Below, piece after piece: positions 40,269 through 50,477 of a stretch of 64,000 bases of DNA. Both the position numbers and the translations under genes were made by a program. The stretch comes from Lachnospiraceae bacterium (GTDB lineage: Bacteria > Bacillota > Clostridia > Lachnospirales > Lachnospiraceae), in contig JAFLTA010000003.1 in assembly GCA_022510685.1 (NCBI GenBank), positions 44,765 through 108,764 on the forward strand, given 5' to 3'. Below the pieces are notes generated by a model. That model did no database searches. It worked only from the letters and a program-made list of their open reading frames with translations, and was not told where the DNA came from. Within the stretch, counting starts at the first letter, position 1. Every line of letters begins with the position of its first letter.

Positions 40269-42683
40269 ATGAATTTTTTACGATTACTCAAGAGACAACG
40301 CATTTTTTCTGTGGATAAAAAGAGGGGTATACTGGCCGTTTTGTTTTTGGTGATAGCAGTGGGGGTCTTTAATTTTCACCGTATGAATCTGGTAATGCTA
40401 AGTGATACCACACCGCCCTCCCAAAATCAGGAAGCATTGGGATCTATTTTCCAAGACACAGAGTTGAAATAATATTTTGTACTTCCGGAGAAAGATATGG
40501 AATTGCAGAGTATTCAGATTATGTTTGCAACTTATTATGACACGGTTATTACGAAGGGGGTTCATTTTTCCCTGTATGATGCCACAAATGATAACTTGTT
40601 ATATGAAGAGGATATCTTGCGAGAGAGGATGGCTGATAACCAGTATGTTGTGATTTCTCTGGAAAATATTAATACCCCAGAGAATCGATTTTACTTTGTG
40701 TTGCGGGGATTGGATGAAAATGATGGAAACGCATTTCCTGCAGCAATTTGGACTACAGATTCCGATGAACTTTCCAAATCTCTGGAGATTAATGGAGAGG
40801 AGAATGGAAAAGTAATCTGCACTATATACACGTATCAGTGGGAAGATAAAACAGGGTCTTTTACCTTTGCCGCTTTCCTTGTATTAGAGGTTTTGGCTGT
40901 GATGTTATCACTGTTTATCACGATACCTAAGATCAAGAAACGTTCTATTCGTGTGATAGCAAGTGTGATATGCTTTGTGGCAAATGCAGCGCTGGCAGTC
41001 TGGATCGGTATTTGGTTGGCAGAATTGGGGACGGGGACAGGATTTTCTGTGTGGGTTGCCACTGCCTTATTGATTATGATAATAGCTATGGTTGTCTATG
41101 CGATATGTGGTCGAATCTCCTTTGCCCTCATTTTTACAGATGTTCTGTACTTTATGTTTGTATTTGCAGATTACATGGTAATGAAATATCGTGGTATACC
41201 TATTGGACCGACAGATTTGTTCTTGTTGGGGACAGTGAATACCGTTATAGGTCATTATGAAATATCTTTAGCACCGAAACAAGCGGAACTGCTTTTTGGT
41301 ATGTTGATTCCCATTATCTTGCTGATACGTATGGATATGTCCGCATGGTTTATTGCACTGAGCCATAGAATCAGAAATAAGAAGAAACTCGTTGTCAGTT
41401 TCGTAGTGGGGGCATTAGGTGTGTTTGGTGTCGCTTTATTCGCCTCGCCAAAAGTACTGGGATACTTTCATGTAGACATGTCGCTTAGATGGCGACCATC
41501 GTTGGGATATCACGCCAATGGGCCATTGATGAATTTTATGGCTGATATCAAGGACTCTTATAGAAAGAAACCCAGCGGGTACACCGCAGAAAAGGCAGAA
41601 GCCATATTGGAACAATACAGCGGGGAAGCGGAGAAGGGGGATGAGAAAAATCCCAATATCATTATGATTATGAATGAAAGTTTGACAGATTTCTCTGAAT
41701 TGGGCGGTGAAATCACGCCGGATCCGTTGGGATTTATTCACGGTTTACAGGAAAATACGATTAGGGGAAATTGTTATGTATCCAATGTTAGTGGTGGCAC
41801 AGCAAATTCTGAATTTATGGCATTGACAGGTCATACCGTGGCATTTATGCCGCAGGGAAGTGTGGTATATTCTGTATTTCCCAGGGATAATATTACCGGT
41901 ATGGCATCGGAATTAAAGAAAAGAGGGTATTCCTGTACTGCCATACATCCATGCCCGGCAGAAAATTATAATCGGCATATTATCTACCCCAGTATGGGAT
42001 TTGATAATTTCTTGTCATGGTCATCTTTTGGAGGTGCAGAGACGGTAAGAGGATGGGTGAGTGACAAAGCTACCTATGACAAAATCATTGCACTGTATGA
42101 AGAGAAAGGGGAAGAACCATTATTTGTGTTTGATGTGACAATACAGGGGCATGGCGGATATGCTAACCATACGGAGTGGGATACCAAAGTGGTTGCTGCG
42201 GAGGGAAATGATGAGTTGACAGAATATTTATCTTCCACATATGTGTCAGACAAGGCATTTCAGGAATTGGTAAAATATTTTGCAAAAGTGGAGGAGCCTA
42301 CTGTGATCTTGATGTTCGGTGACCACTGGCCGTCCGTGGGGACCGGATATTATGAAAAAATTTTTGGAAAATCTACTGAGGAAATGAACTTAGAAGAAAC
42401 GCAGATAGAATATATGACACCATATGTGCTGTGGACGAATTACGACATAGAGGAGAAGGAGATGGATGTCGCGCCCAATCAGTTCAGCGGTCTGGTAAAG
42501 AGAGCAGCTGGGATATCCTTAAGCCGATATGAACTCTTTATTGAAGAATTCAGCAAAGAAATCCCCATCATCAATGCCAATGGCTATCAGGATAAAACCG
42601 GTGTGTGGCATACTTTTGATGAAGATAATGAGTACAGTAATCTGATACTACAATATCAGTATTTGGAGTATTATTTATATTGA
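40269..42683 (+). pseudogene. LTA synthase family membrane protein, split by in-frame TAA at 40470-40472 (possible re-initiation at 40497)
   Basis: '...SIFQDTELK*YFVLPEKDMELQSIQ' versus paralog 'ELKQRFALPEKNMELQSIQ'; downstream ORF retains 'NIIMIMNESLTDFSELGGE', 'VSGGTANSEFMALTG', 'LMFGDHWPSVG'. Confidence 0.8.
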
Positions 42684-42750
42684 TTTGTTTTATGATATGC
42701 TATAAAATGGTATGCGAGTGTCAAATGTATGAGAGAAATGAGGGATATCT

Positions 42751-43175
42751 ATGAAAAAGTTAGTGATTATTCCGGCTTTCAATGAGGAGGGAAATCTGGA
42801 GAAGACGATACGGGACATTAAGGAGAATGCCCCAGGATTTGATTATGTGATTATCAACGATTGCTCCACAGATGGAACTCTTGCCATGTGCAGACAGTAT
42901 AGTTTCAGTTGCCTGAATCTGCTAGTCAATATGGGGATTGGTTAGCCGGTGTTCTGGAAATCGCATTCCCAGTCAATATGGTACTCTTCGTGGGGATATG
43001 TTTGATATTGGTGATGTTTTTTCCTCTCCATGTTTATGAGCAGGCTTTCTGACAAAGTGCGGAAACTGTCTCGGGAGATAGCCATCATCCGCAAAGATGT
43101 GTATGATGGGAGAATAGGGTGTGAGAAGAGATGAAAAGTATGAGAAAATAGTGTTTGTTGGTGAGAGCTGTGGAA
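42751..43175 (+). pseudogene. Deletion-fused remnant of a GT2 + DUF2304 gene pair
   Basis: 42751-42945 matches the start of the 44055 GT2; 42944-43150 matches the end of the 44758 DUF2304 gene; middle missing. Confidence 0.88.
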
Positions 43176-43244
43176 TTCATTTATTTACAACGAAGAAAGG
43201 AAAAATTCAGCTTGTAATATTATGTATTGAGGAGAAATGAAAAT

Positions 43245-43991
43245 ATGCAACCTAAGATATCTATTGTTACAGTAACATTTAATGACAAAGAACATTTAAA
43301 GTTGACTCTTGATTCTCTGCTGAAGCAGACATATACAGATTATGAAAGTATCGTTATAGATGGAGGATCAACAGACGGAACATTAGAACTTATAAAAGAA
43401 TATAATCAGAAAATGAATGGGAAAATGCATTGGATATCCGAAAAGGATAATGGTATTTTCGATGCAATTAATAAAGGGATCAAGATGGCAGAGGGTGAGA
43501 TTATTGGTCTTTTATACGATAAATATGCAAATAAGGATGTTTTACAAAAAATTGCAGATACATTTGACAGAGAACATTGTGATGTGCTTCATGGAGATTT
43601 GTATTATATTGGTGAAAATGATAAAGTGATCCGTTATTGGCATATGGGTGAAGGGAAGATTAAGGATGGATGGATGGCAGGGCATCCAACGCTATATGTG
43701 AAAAAAGAGGTATATGAGACATATGGGCTTTATAACACAAAATATCGCAATAGCGCTGATTATGAATTTGAAGTGCGCATTTTTAAAGATGAGAAGTTAA
43801 AAGTATCGTATATTCCGGAAATATTGCTATATATGTTTTATGGTGGAACCAGTTCAGGAGGTATAAAGCAATATTTGAGATCCTTTAAGGAGGGGGTTGA
43901 AATATTAAAGAGCTTAAATGTGGCGCATCCTGTGTTGATTAATTTTAAAAGAGTGCTTATTGTGTTGAAGCAATTCTTTCAGAGAAATTAG
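43245..43991 (+). CDS. GT2 glycosyltransferase (WcaA-like)
   Basis: 'ISIVTVTFNDKEHLKLTLDSLLKQTYTDYESIVIDGGSTDGTLELI...WISEKDNGIFDAINKGI'. Confidence 0.92.
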   Translation: MQPKISIVTVTFNDKEHLKLTLDSLLKQTYTDYESIVIDGGSTDGTLELIKEYNQKMNGKMHWISEKDNGIFDAINKGIKMAEGEIIGLLYDKYANKDVLQKIADTFDREHCDVLHGDLYYIGENDKVIRYWHMGEGKIKDGWMAGHPTLYVKKEVYETYGLYNTKYRNSADYEFEVRIFKDEKLKVSYIPEILLYMFYGGTSSGGIKQYLRSFKEGVEILKSLNVAHPVLINFKRVLIVLKQFFQRN

Positions 43992-44054
43992 AAGCTTGCA
44001 AGCGGATAAAATATATAATATAAAATATATTGTTTGGAAGGAGAAAAACAGGAG

Positions 44055-44744
44055 ATGAAGATATTAGTGATCATTCCGGCTTTCAATGAGGAGGGGAATT
44101 TGGAGAAGACAATACAGGATATCAGGGAGAAGGCTCCGGGTTTCGATTATGTGGTTATCAACGACTGCTCCACAGACGGGACCCTTGCCATGTGCAGAAG
44201 GCATGGTTTCAGTTACCTGAATCTGCCGGTCAATCTGGGGATTGGGGGGGCGGTACAGACGGGATATCGATATGCCTACTACCACGGATATGATATCGCA
44301 GTGCAGTTTGACGGGGACGGGCAACACAGTGCCGACTATTTGCCGGAGATGGTGGGGCAGATGGAAAAAACCAATTCAGATATGGTGATCGGTTCCCGGT
44401 TTATCACCGGGGAGGGATTTCAATCCACTGCCCTGCGCAGGTTGGGTATCCAGTACTTTTCATTCCTGATTAGGATATTGACGGGAAAGAAGATCACAGA
44501 CCCCACGTCCGGAATGCGGATGATCAACCGGAAACTGATGGAGAAGTTTACGGAGGAGTACCCCAAGGACTATCCGGAACCAGAGAGCGTAGTGACAGTT
44601 CTGTCAGAACGGTTCCAAGTGACAGAAATACCCGTGATCATGAACGAGAGGGTGGAAGGGAATTCCTCTATTTCAATAGGAAATGGGATTTATTACATGG
44701 TCAAGGTAAGTTTTGCTATGCTGATTGCACGAATGAAGCGATAG
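44055..44744 (+). CDS. GT2, dolichol-P-mannose-synthase-like (polyprenyl-P sugar synthase)
   Basis: 'ILVIIPAFNEEGNLEKTIQDIREKAPGFDYVVINDCSTDGT...VQFDGDGQHSADYLPEM...GSRFITGEGFQS'. Confidence 0.92.
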   Translation: MKILVIIPAFNEEGNLEKTIQDIREKAPGFDYVVINDCSTDGTLAMCRRHGFSYLNLPVNLGIGGAVQTGYRYAYYHGYDIAVQFDGDGQHSADYLPEMVGQMEKTNSDMVIGSRFITGEGFQSTALRRLGIQYFSFLIRILTGKKITDPTSGMRMINRKLMEKFTEEYPKDYPEPESVVTVLSERFQVTEIPVIMNERVEGNSSISIGNGIYYMVKVSFAMLIARMKR

Positions 44745-44757
44745 GGAGGAAAAACTT

Positions 44758-45141
44758 ATGATGTCTGTGCGCTTACAGGTTGGTATTATAGTAGTTATGG
44801 TTCTAGTCGCAGGTATTATTGTACACTTCCTGCGGAAAAAGAGTATAGATTTTCGCTATGCCCTAGCATGGCTTTTTGTAGATATCTGCATTGTCATTCT
44901 GGCTCTGTTCCCTCAGGTTATGATTTGGCTGGCCGGTGTTCTGGGAATCGCCGCCCCGGTCAATATGGTACTTTTCATGGGGTTGTGCTTGGCATTGGTG
45001 GTGATTTTTTTACTCTCTATGTCCGTGAGCAGGCTTTCCGACAAAGTGCGGAAACTGTCCCAAGAGATAGCCATCATCCGTAAGGATGTGTATGATGGGG
45101 ATAACAGGGTGCGGGACGAGATGAAAAGTATGAAAAGATAG
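44758..45141 (+). CDS. DUF2304 membrane protein
   Basis: Three TM-like segments and 'RKKSIDFRYALAWLFVDICIVILALFPQVMIWLAGVLGIAAPVNMVLFMGLC'; paired with a DPM-synthase-like GT2. Confidence 0.88.
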   Translation: MMSVRLQVGIIVVMVLVAGIIVHFLRKKSIDFRYALAWLFVDICIVILALFPQVMIWLAGVLGIAAPVNMVLFMGLCLALVVIFLLSMSVSRLSDKVRKLSQEIAIIRKDVYDGDNRVRDEMKSMKR

Positions 45142-45183
45142 TGTTCATTGGTGGGAGATTAAGGAATGCATTTGGAGGGAATC

Positions 45184-45258
45184 ATGGAAAATCAGTTGGT
45201 ATCGTGCATTGTGCCCGTATATAATGTGGAGTCATATTTATCAGAGGGAGTTGTTTGA
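45184..45258 (+). pseudogene. Truncated GT2 start (second stub)
   Basis: Hand translation MENQLVSCIVPVYNVESYLSEGVV*; another frame continues 'RELFEGVVYPYVRQGEDVNK'. Confidence 0.65.
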
Positions 45259-45320
45259 GGGAGTGGTGTATCCTTATGTAAGACAGGGTGAAGATGTTAA
45301 TAAAAGATGAGAAATGGAAC

Positions 45321-45349
45321 TTGAAGTATCAATAAAGTTTTTGTATAAT
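45321..45349 (+). promoter_or_regulatory. Sigma-A type promoter upstream of aminotransferase operon
   Basis: TTGAAG - 17 nt - TATAAT. Confidence 0.65.
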
Positions 45350-45488
45350 CTAATCGGGGAAGACGAATTGATTTAGAGGTGTAAAGGGCTATTGGTACGC
45401 AGAGTTTTAAGAAATGGTTTTATACTGATTATAAGGTTTTACTCTGGAAATAAGAGTAGCCTACCAAGAAGAAAGAGGGAGCATAATA

Positions 45489-46580
45489 ATGAAAATATTG
45501 TCGAATGTCTTGGACAGAGAATATTTAAAGCACAAAGAAGATTATGACAGGAAAGCAATAGAAGTGCTTCAGAGTGGTTGGTATATTTTGGGGAACGAAG
45601 TAGAATCCTTTGAAAAAGAATATGCTTTGTATACAGGGACGGAATATTGTGTAGGAGTTGCCAGTGGTCTGGATGCTCTTGTTTTAGCATTCCGTGCTTT
45701 GGGAATTGGAGAGGGAGATCATGTAATTGCTCCTGCAAATACTTATATAGCATCCATTATGGGTGTTACTATTAATGGGGCAACTCCTGTTTTGGTAGAA
45801 CCGGATGAATACTATAATATAGATGTTGCCAAAATAGAGGATGCAATAGATGAAGATACGAAGGCAATTCTGGCTGTACATTTGTATGGTCAGCCGGCTG
45901 ATATGGAACGAATTATGCAAATTGCCGAGAAACATCATCTAAAGGTTGTGGAGGATTGTGCACAGGCTCATGGGGCTATGCAAAATGGAAAAAAGGTTGG
46001 AAGCTTTGGCGATATAGCTTGTTGGAGTTTTTATCCGAGTAAAAATATCGGAGCATTTGGAGATGCGGGTGCCATTACGACGAATAGTGCAGGTTTAGCT
46101 GAAAGCATACGGGTTTTGCGTAATTATGGGAGCGAAAAGAAGTATTATAATCAAGTGATAGGGTACAACTCAAGGTTGGATGAGATGCAAGCTGGATTCT
46201 TGCGGATTAAAATGAGGTATATAGATGAAATTATAGAAGAAAAGAATAGGATTGCAAATTATTTTTTGGAGCATATTCAAAATGATAAGATTATGCTACC
46301 CAAAACCGTAGAAGGATTAAGACATGTCTGGCATCAGTTTGTGGTATATACAGAAAAAAGGGATGAATTGGCAGATTATCTCGCAGCGAATGACATTGGG
46401 ACTTCGATTCACTATCCGATTCCCCCTCATCTTGCGGAAGCCTATAAAGAGCTGGGACATCGTGAGGGTGACTTTCCGATTACAGAAAGATATGCGAAGC
46501 ATATTTTGTCTTTGCCAAGTTATAATGGAATGACACATGAGGAAATGACATATATTACAGATGTGCTTAATGAATATTAG
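45489..46580 (+). CDS. DegT/DnrJ/EryC1/StrS family sugar aminotransferase (FdtB/QdtB-like)
   Basis: '[38 protein letters not shown]', '[10 protein letters not shown]', '[20 protein letters not shown]'. Confidence 0.93.
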   Translation: MKILSNVLDREYLKHKEDYDRKAIEVLQSGWYILGNEVESFEKEYALYTGTEYCVGVASGLDALVLAFRALGIGEGDHVIAPANTYIASIMGVTINGATPVLVEPDEYYNIDVAKIEDAIDEDTKAILAVHLYGQPADMERIMQIAEKHHLKVVEDCAQAHGAMQNGKKVGSFGDIACWSFYPSKNIGAFGDAGAITTNSAGLAESIRVLRNYGSEKKYYNQVIGYNSRLDEMQAGFLRIKMRYIDEIIEEKNRIANYFLEHIQNDKIMLPKTVEGLRHVWHQFVVYTEKRDELADYLAANDIGTSIHYPIPPHLAEAYKELGHREGDFPITERYAKHILSLPSYNGMTHEEMTYITDVLNEY

Positions 46581-46594
46581 AGTGAGGTATTTAT

Positions 46595-47017
46595 ATGAAT
46601 ACAGTGGATGATGTAAAAATGGTAGAATTTCGTGATTTTGGTGATGAGAGAGGTAAGTTGGTTGTCATTGAAGGCAGCAGGGATATTCCTTTTGAAATTG
46701 AGAGAGTTTTTTATATATATGACTCGGATCATGATATTATCCGTGGCCAGCATGCGAATAGGCAGTCTGAGTTTGTTTTGATTAATGTTAGTGGACGTTC
46801 CAAGGTAAAGGTATATGATGGGAAGAACAGCAAGATTTTTTCTCTTGATAAGCCTATGACAGGAGTATATTTACCGTCCATGATTTGGAAAGATATGTAT
46901 GATTTTTCAGAAGATTCCGTACTTTTGGTGTTGGCAAGTGCGCATTATGATGAGTCAGAATATATTAGGGAAAAAGAAGTATATGAAAAATTAATGCATG
47001 CACAGAATGGAGATTAA
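46595..47017 (+). CDS. Cupin sugar 3,4-ketoisomerase (FdtA/QdtA/WxcM-like)
   Basis: 'RGKLVVIEGSRDIPFEIERVFYIYDSDHDIIRGQHANRQSEFVLINVSGRSKVKV'. Confidence 0.9.
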   Translation: MNTVDDVKMVEFRDFGDERGKLVVIEGSRDIPFEIERVFYIYDSDHDIIRGQHANRQSEFVLINVSGRSKVKVYDGKNSKIFSLDKPMTGVYLPSMIWKDMYDFSEDSVLLVLASAHYDESEYIREKEVYEKLMHAQNGD

Positions 47018-47019
47018 TA

Positions 47020-48084
47020 ATGGTATTTTGTACATTGTTTGACAGTCATTATTTGGATAAAGGCTTAGTAATGTATGATTCCTTAAAAGCTGTTTCAAAT
47101 GCATTTAAGTTTTATGTGATTGCCTTTGATGACAAATGTTACGAAGTTTTGAAAGAGATGGAATCAGACAGCCTGATTCCTATTTCAATGAAGGAATTTG
47201 AATCAGAAGAATTACTGCAAGTAAAAAAGAGCCGTTCAAGGGGTGAGTATTGTTGGACATGTTCTTCGCATGCTATTGCATATATTTTAGACCACTTTGA
47301 AACGAAGTGTACGTATATTGATGCAGATATGTACTTTTATGAGGATCCGCAATGTGTTCTGGATGAAATGGAACAAAGTAACTGTCAGATACAGATTATT
47401 GAGCAGAGATTTGATGACCGTACATTAAGCAGGCAGATGATGAAGCGTTCGGGAAAATACTGTGTAGAGTTTAATACATTTACAAGAAATCAGAATTCAA
47501 GAACTGTGTTGCAATGGTGGCAGGATCGATGTTTGGAAAGCTGCACTGTTAGTGCAGATGGAAAAGTGTTTGGTGATCAAAAATATTTAGATGATTGGCT
47601 GGAACGCTTTGAGGGGGTTCATGTAGTTGAAAATAAGGGGGCGGGTGTAGCCCCTTGGAATATTACAAACTATGAGTTGTTGGAAAAGAAGGGGGAGAAC
47701 ATTTTCCTTCAATATTTGCCGACTGGGGAAAGATGCAAGCTGATATTTTATCATTTTCATAATATGTCCCATATTGGTGAAAATAAGATAAACATCGAGG
47801 TTTATTCAAGGGCTTCAAAAACATCAGAAGCATTAGTTGAGGAAATTTATTTTCCTTATATAAAACAAATTGAAAAGAAAAGGCGTTTATTGTCAGAGAA
47901 ATATGGAATAGATTACCAGCAAAAAGAAATCCATCCTACAAATCCGATTGCTATGCTGCAAGAGTTTCGTCTGGATAGCATTGTAAAGAAAATAAAAGGA
48001 TATAATGTATTTGGATTAATGCAATATATGTGGTATCAAAAAAACAGAAAGAAAGATATCATTGATATATCAGATATCAAGTAA
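47020..48084 (+). CDS. Putative glycosyltransferase (GT-A, GT8-like fold)
   Basis: 'FCTLFDSHYLDKGLVMYDSLKAV...YIDADMYFYEDPQCVLDEM...FGDQKYLDDW' DXD motif. Confidence 0.7.
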   Translation: MVFCTLFDSHYLDKGLVMYDSLKAVSNAFKFYVIAFDDKCYEVLKEMESDSLIPISMKEFESEELLQVKKSRSRGEYCWTCSSHAIAYILDHFETKCTYIDADMYFYEDPQCVLDEMEQSNCQIQIIEQRFDDRTLSRQMMKRSGKYCVEFNTFTRNQNSRTVLQWWQDRCLESCTVSADGKVFGDQKYLDDWLERFEGVHVVENKGAGVAPWNITNYELLEKKGENIFLQYLPTGERCKLIFYHFHNMSHIGENKINIEVYSRASKTSEALVEEIYFPYIKQIEKKRRLLSEKYGIDYQQKEIHPTNPIAMLQEFRLDSIVKKIKGYNVFGLMQYMWYQKNRKKDIIDISDIK

Positions 48085-48094
48085 GGAGAATTTC

Positions 48095-49012
48095 ATGTAC
48101 GCACCGGTTATTGTATTTGTATATTGTAGATTGGAACATACTCAAAAAACTCTACAGGCATTGAATGTAAATGAACTTGCTGCCGAAACTGATTTATATA
48201 TTTTTGCAGATAATGCAAAAAATGAAAATAACAGAGAGAAAGTAGATGCTGTTAGAGGATATATTGATCAATTTAAGCAGGAGGCAGCGTTTAAAAGTAT
48301 TACCATTATTAAGGCAGAAAAAAATAAAGGATTAGCGAATTCTATTATTTCCGGTGTGACAGAGGTAATTCGAAAGCATAACAAAGCCATTATCGTGGAG
48401 GATGACCTTTTGACCAGCAGCAGTTTTTTGACATATATGAATGGAGCACTTGATTTTTATGAAAAAAATCCCCAAATTGGCTCTATTAGTGCATATACTT
48501 ATGATATTGATGCATTAAAAGAATATGACAAAGATATTTATATGACATATAAAGGTGAATGTTGGGGATGGGGTACATGGAAAGACCGTTGGGAAAAAGT
48601 TGATTGGGAAGTCAAGAGTTATCAGGAATTTTATAAAGACAGGAAGAAAAGAAAGGACTTTGATAAACTTGAATTTGGATTGGTGCATATGTTGGATATG
48701 CAGATGGCAGGAAAAATTGATTCCTGGGCGGTAAGATGGGTCTATCATTTGTTTGAAAATCATTTGATGACGGTATATCCGACGACCTCCGAAGTCATTA
48801 ATTTTGGCTTTGACGGGAGCGGGACACATTGTAAAGCGGTTCGTGAAGTTGAGGGAACGCTTCAAAATGAAAAAAAGAAATATCATTTTGAAAATCTTGA
48901 GGTGGATCCGGTAATCGCAAAACAGGTGGGAAGATATGAAACGAGAAAGCCGGTTGATTGGTTGATCAGAATATTGTCAAAAATATTGTTTCGGATAGGG
49001 ATAAAAATATAA
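48095..49012 (+). CDS. Putative glycosyltransferase (GT2-like)
   Basis: '[41 protein letters not shown]...[23 protein letters not shown]'. Confidence 0.78.
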   Translation: MYAPVIVFVYCRLEHTQKTLQALNVNELAAETDLYIFADNAKNENNREKVDAVRGYIDQFKQEAAFKSITIIKAEKNKGLANSIISGVTEVIRKHNKAIIVEDDLLTSSSFLTYMNGALDFYEKNPQIGSISAYTYDIDALKEYDKDIYMTYKGECWGWGTWKDRWEKVDWEVKSYQEFYKDRKKRKDFDKLEFGLVHMLDMQMAGKIDSWAVRWVYHLFENHLMTVYPTTSEVINFGFDGSGTHCKAVREVEGTLQNEKKKYHFENLEVDPVIAKQVGRYETRKPVDWLIRILSKILFRIGIKI

Positions 49013-49023
49013 GGAGGAGAAAA

Positions 49024-50256
49024 ATGAAAATAGCAGTAGCAGGAGCGGGATATGTAGGTTTATCAAACGCGGTTTTGCTAGCACAGAATAATGAAGTTTG
49101 GATCGTAGATATTGTAAAAGAAAAAATTGAAATGCTTAAAAATAAACAATCGCCAATTGTAGATAAGGAATTGGAAGATTATCTGCGTAATTCGGATTTA
49201 AATCTTCATGTTACCATGGATACGAAAGAGGCTTATGAGAGAGCGGATTATATTATTATTTCAACACCGACCAATTATGATCCGGTCAAAAACTTTTTTG
49301 ATACCAGTTCTGTGGAGGCGGTGTTAGAAAAGATAGTTGAATATAATAAAAAGGCAGTGGTAGTTATTAAATCTACGGTTCCGGTGGGATATACAAAAAG
49401 AATAAGAGAAAAAATGAATATGGACAGAGTAATATTCAGTCCGGAATTTTTGAGAGAGGGACGTGCCTTATATGATAATCTTCATCCGTCTCGAATCGTC
49501 GTAGGAGCATCCAAAGATGATGAAGAGTCATGCCAAGCGGCAAAAGTATTTGCGAATTTGTTGGTACAGGGGGCATTAAAAAAAGATATAGAGATTCTTT
49601 TTACTGATCTGACCGAGGCAGAAGCAATCAAACTTTTTGCGAATACTTATCTGGCATTGCGGGTTTCATTTTTTAACGAACTGGATACTTACGCAGAGAT
49701 AAAGGGTTTGGATGCGAGGCAAATTATTGAGGGGATTGGCATGGATCCCAGAATCGGAATGTATTATAATAACCCATCTTTTGGCTATGGTGGTTATTGC
49801 CTGCCCAAAGATACGAAACAGCTTCTGGCAAACTATGCAGATGTGCCCAATAATATTATAAGTGCTATTGTAGCGGCTAATAGTACCAGAAAAGATTTTG
49901 TTGCGGAACAAATTCTGGAAAGAGCGGGATATTATGATGAATCTACAGCAGGACGTGATGGGACGCCAGGACGATCATGTACAATTGGGATTTATCGTTT
50001 GACCATGAAAGCTGATTCTGACAATTTTCGCCAGAGCAGTATACAGGGAGTTATGAAGCGGCTGAAAGCAAAAGGTGTGGAGGTGGTGATTTATGAACCG
50101 ACTCTGCAGGCTGAGGATTTTTTTGGGAGTAAGGTTGTGAAAGATTTGCAGAAATTTAAAGAAATGAGTAGTCAGATTATTGCAAATCGCTATGATAAGG
50201 TCTTAGATGATGTAATGGATAAGGTTTATTGCAGAGATATATATTATAGAGATTAG
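49024..50256 (+). CDS. UDP-glucose/nucleotide-sugar 6-dehydrogenase
   Basis: '[25 protein letters not shown]', '[11 protein letters not shown]', '[24 protein letters not shown]', '[15 protein letters not shown]'. Confidence 0.95.
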   Translation: MKIAVAGAGYVGLSNAVLLAQNNEVWIVDIVKEKIEMLKNKQSPIVDKELEDYLRNSDLNLHVTMDTKEAYERADYIIISTPTNYDPVKNFFDTSSVEAVLEKIVEYNKKAVVVIKSTVPVGYTKRIREKMNMDRVIFSPEFLREGRALYDNLHPSRIVVGASKDDEESCQAAKVFANLLVQGALKKDIEILFTDLTEAEAIKLFANTYLALRVSFFNELDTYAEIKGLDARQIIEGIGMDPRIGMYYNNPSFGYGGYCLPKDTKQLLANYADVPNNIISAIVAANSTRKDFVAEQILERAGYYDESTAGRDGTPGRSCTIGIYRLTMKADSDNFRQSSIQGVMKRLKAKGVEVVIYEPTLQAEDFFGSKVVKDLQKFKEMSSQIIANRYDKVLDDVMDKVYCRDIYYRD

Positions 50257-50392
50257 TTTCTTTCTCACATGCCTTTTTTATGACTTTACAATCTGGAAAA
50301 TTTCAAATATTCTTTTTGGGAATAATTCGGCGGATATTATATACATCAGTAGAATACAAATAAGTCAGTTGGTGTAAATGAGTTAGGATTAC

Positions 50393-50421
50393 TTGAAAAA
50401 AAAAGAAGTGTGTGATATAGT
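50393..50421 (+). promoter_or_regulatory. Sigma-A type promoter
   Basis: TTGAAA - 17 nt - TATAGT. Confidence 0.5.
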
Positions 50422-50477
50422 AATTTTGAATTTTATTGTAAATTCATCAGATAAAATGCTTGGGAGGTAAGAGTGAA

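Noticed and set aside
30490-48995. Interpretation as a non-ribosomal or secondary-metabolite cluster
   Set aside because: Content is glycosyltransferases, exporters and LtaS/DUF2142 membrane proteins; a surface-polysaccharide locus explains it better.
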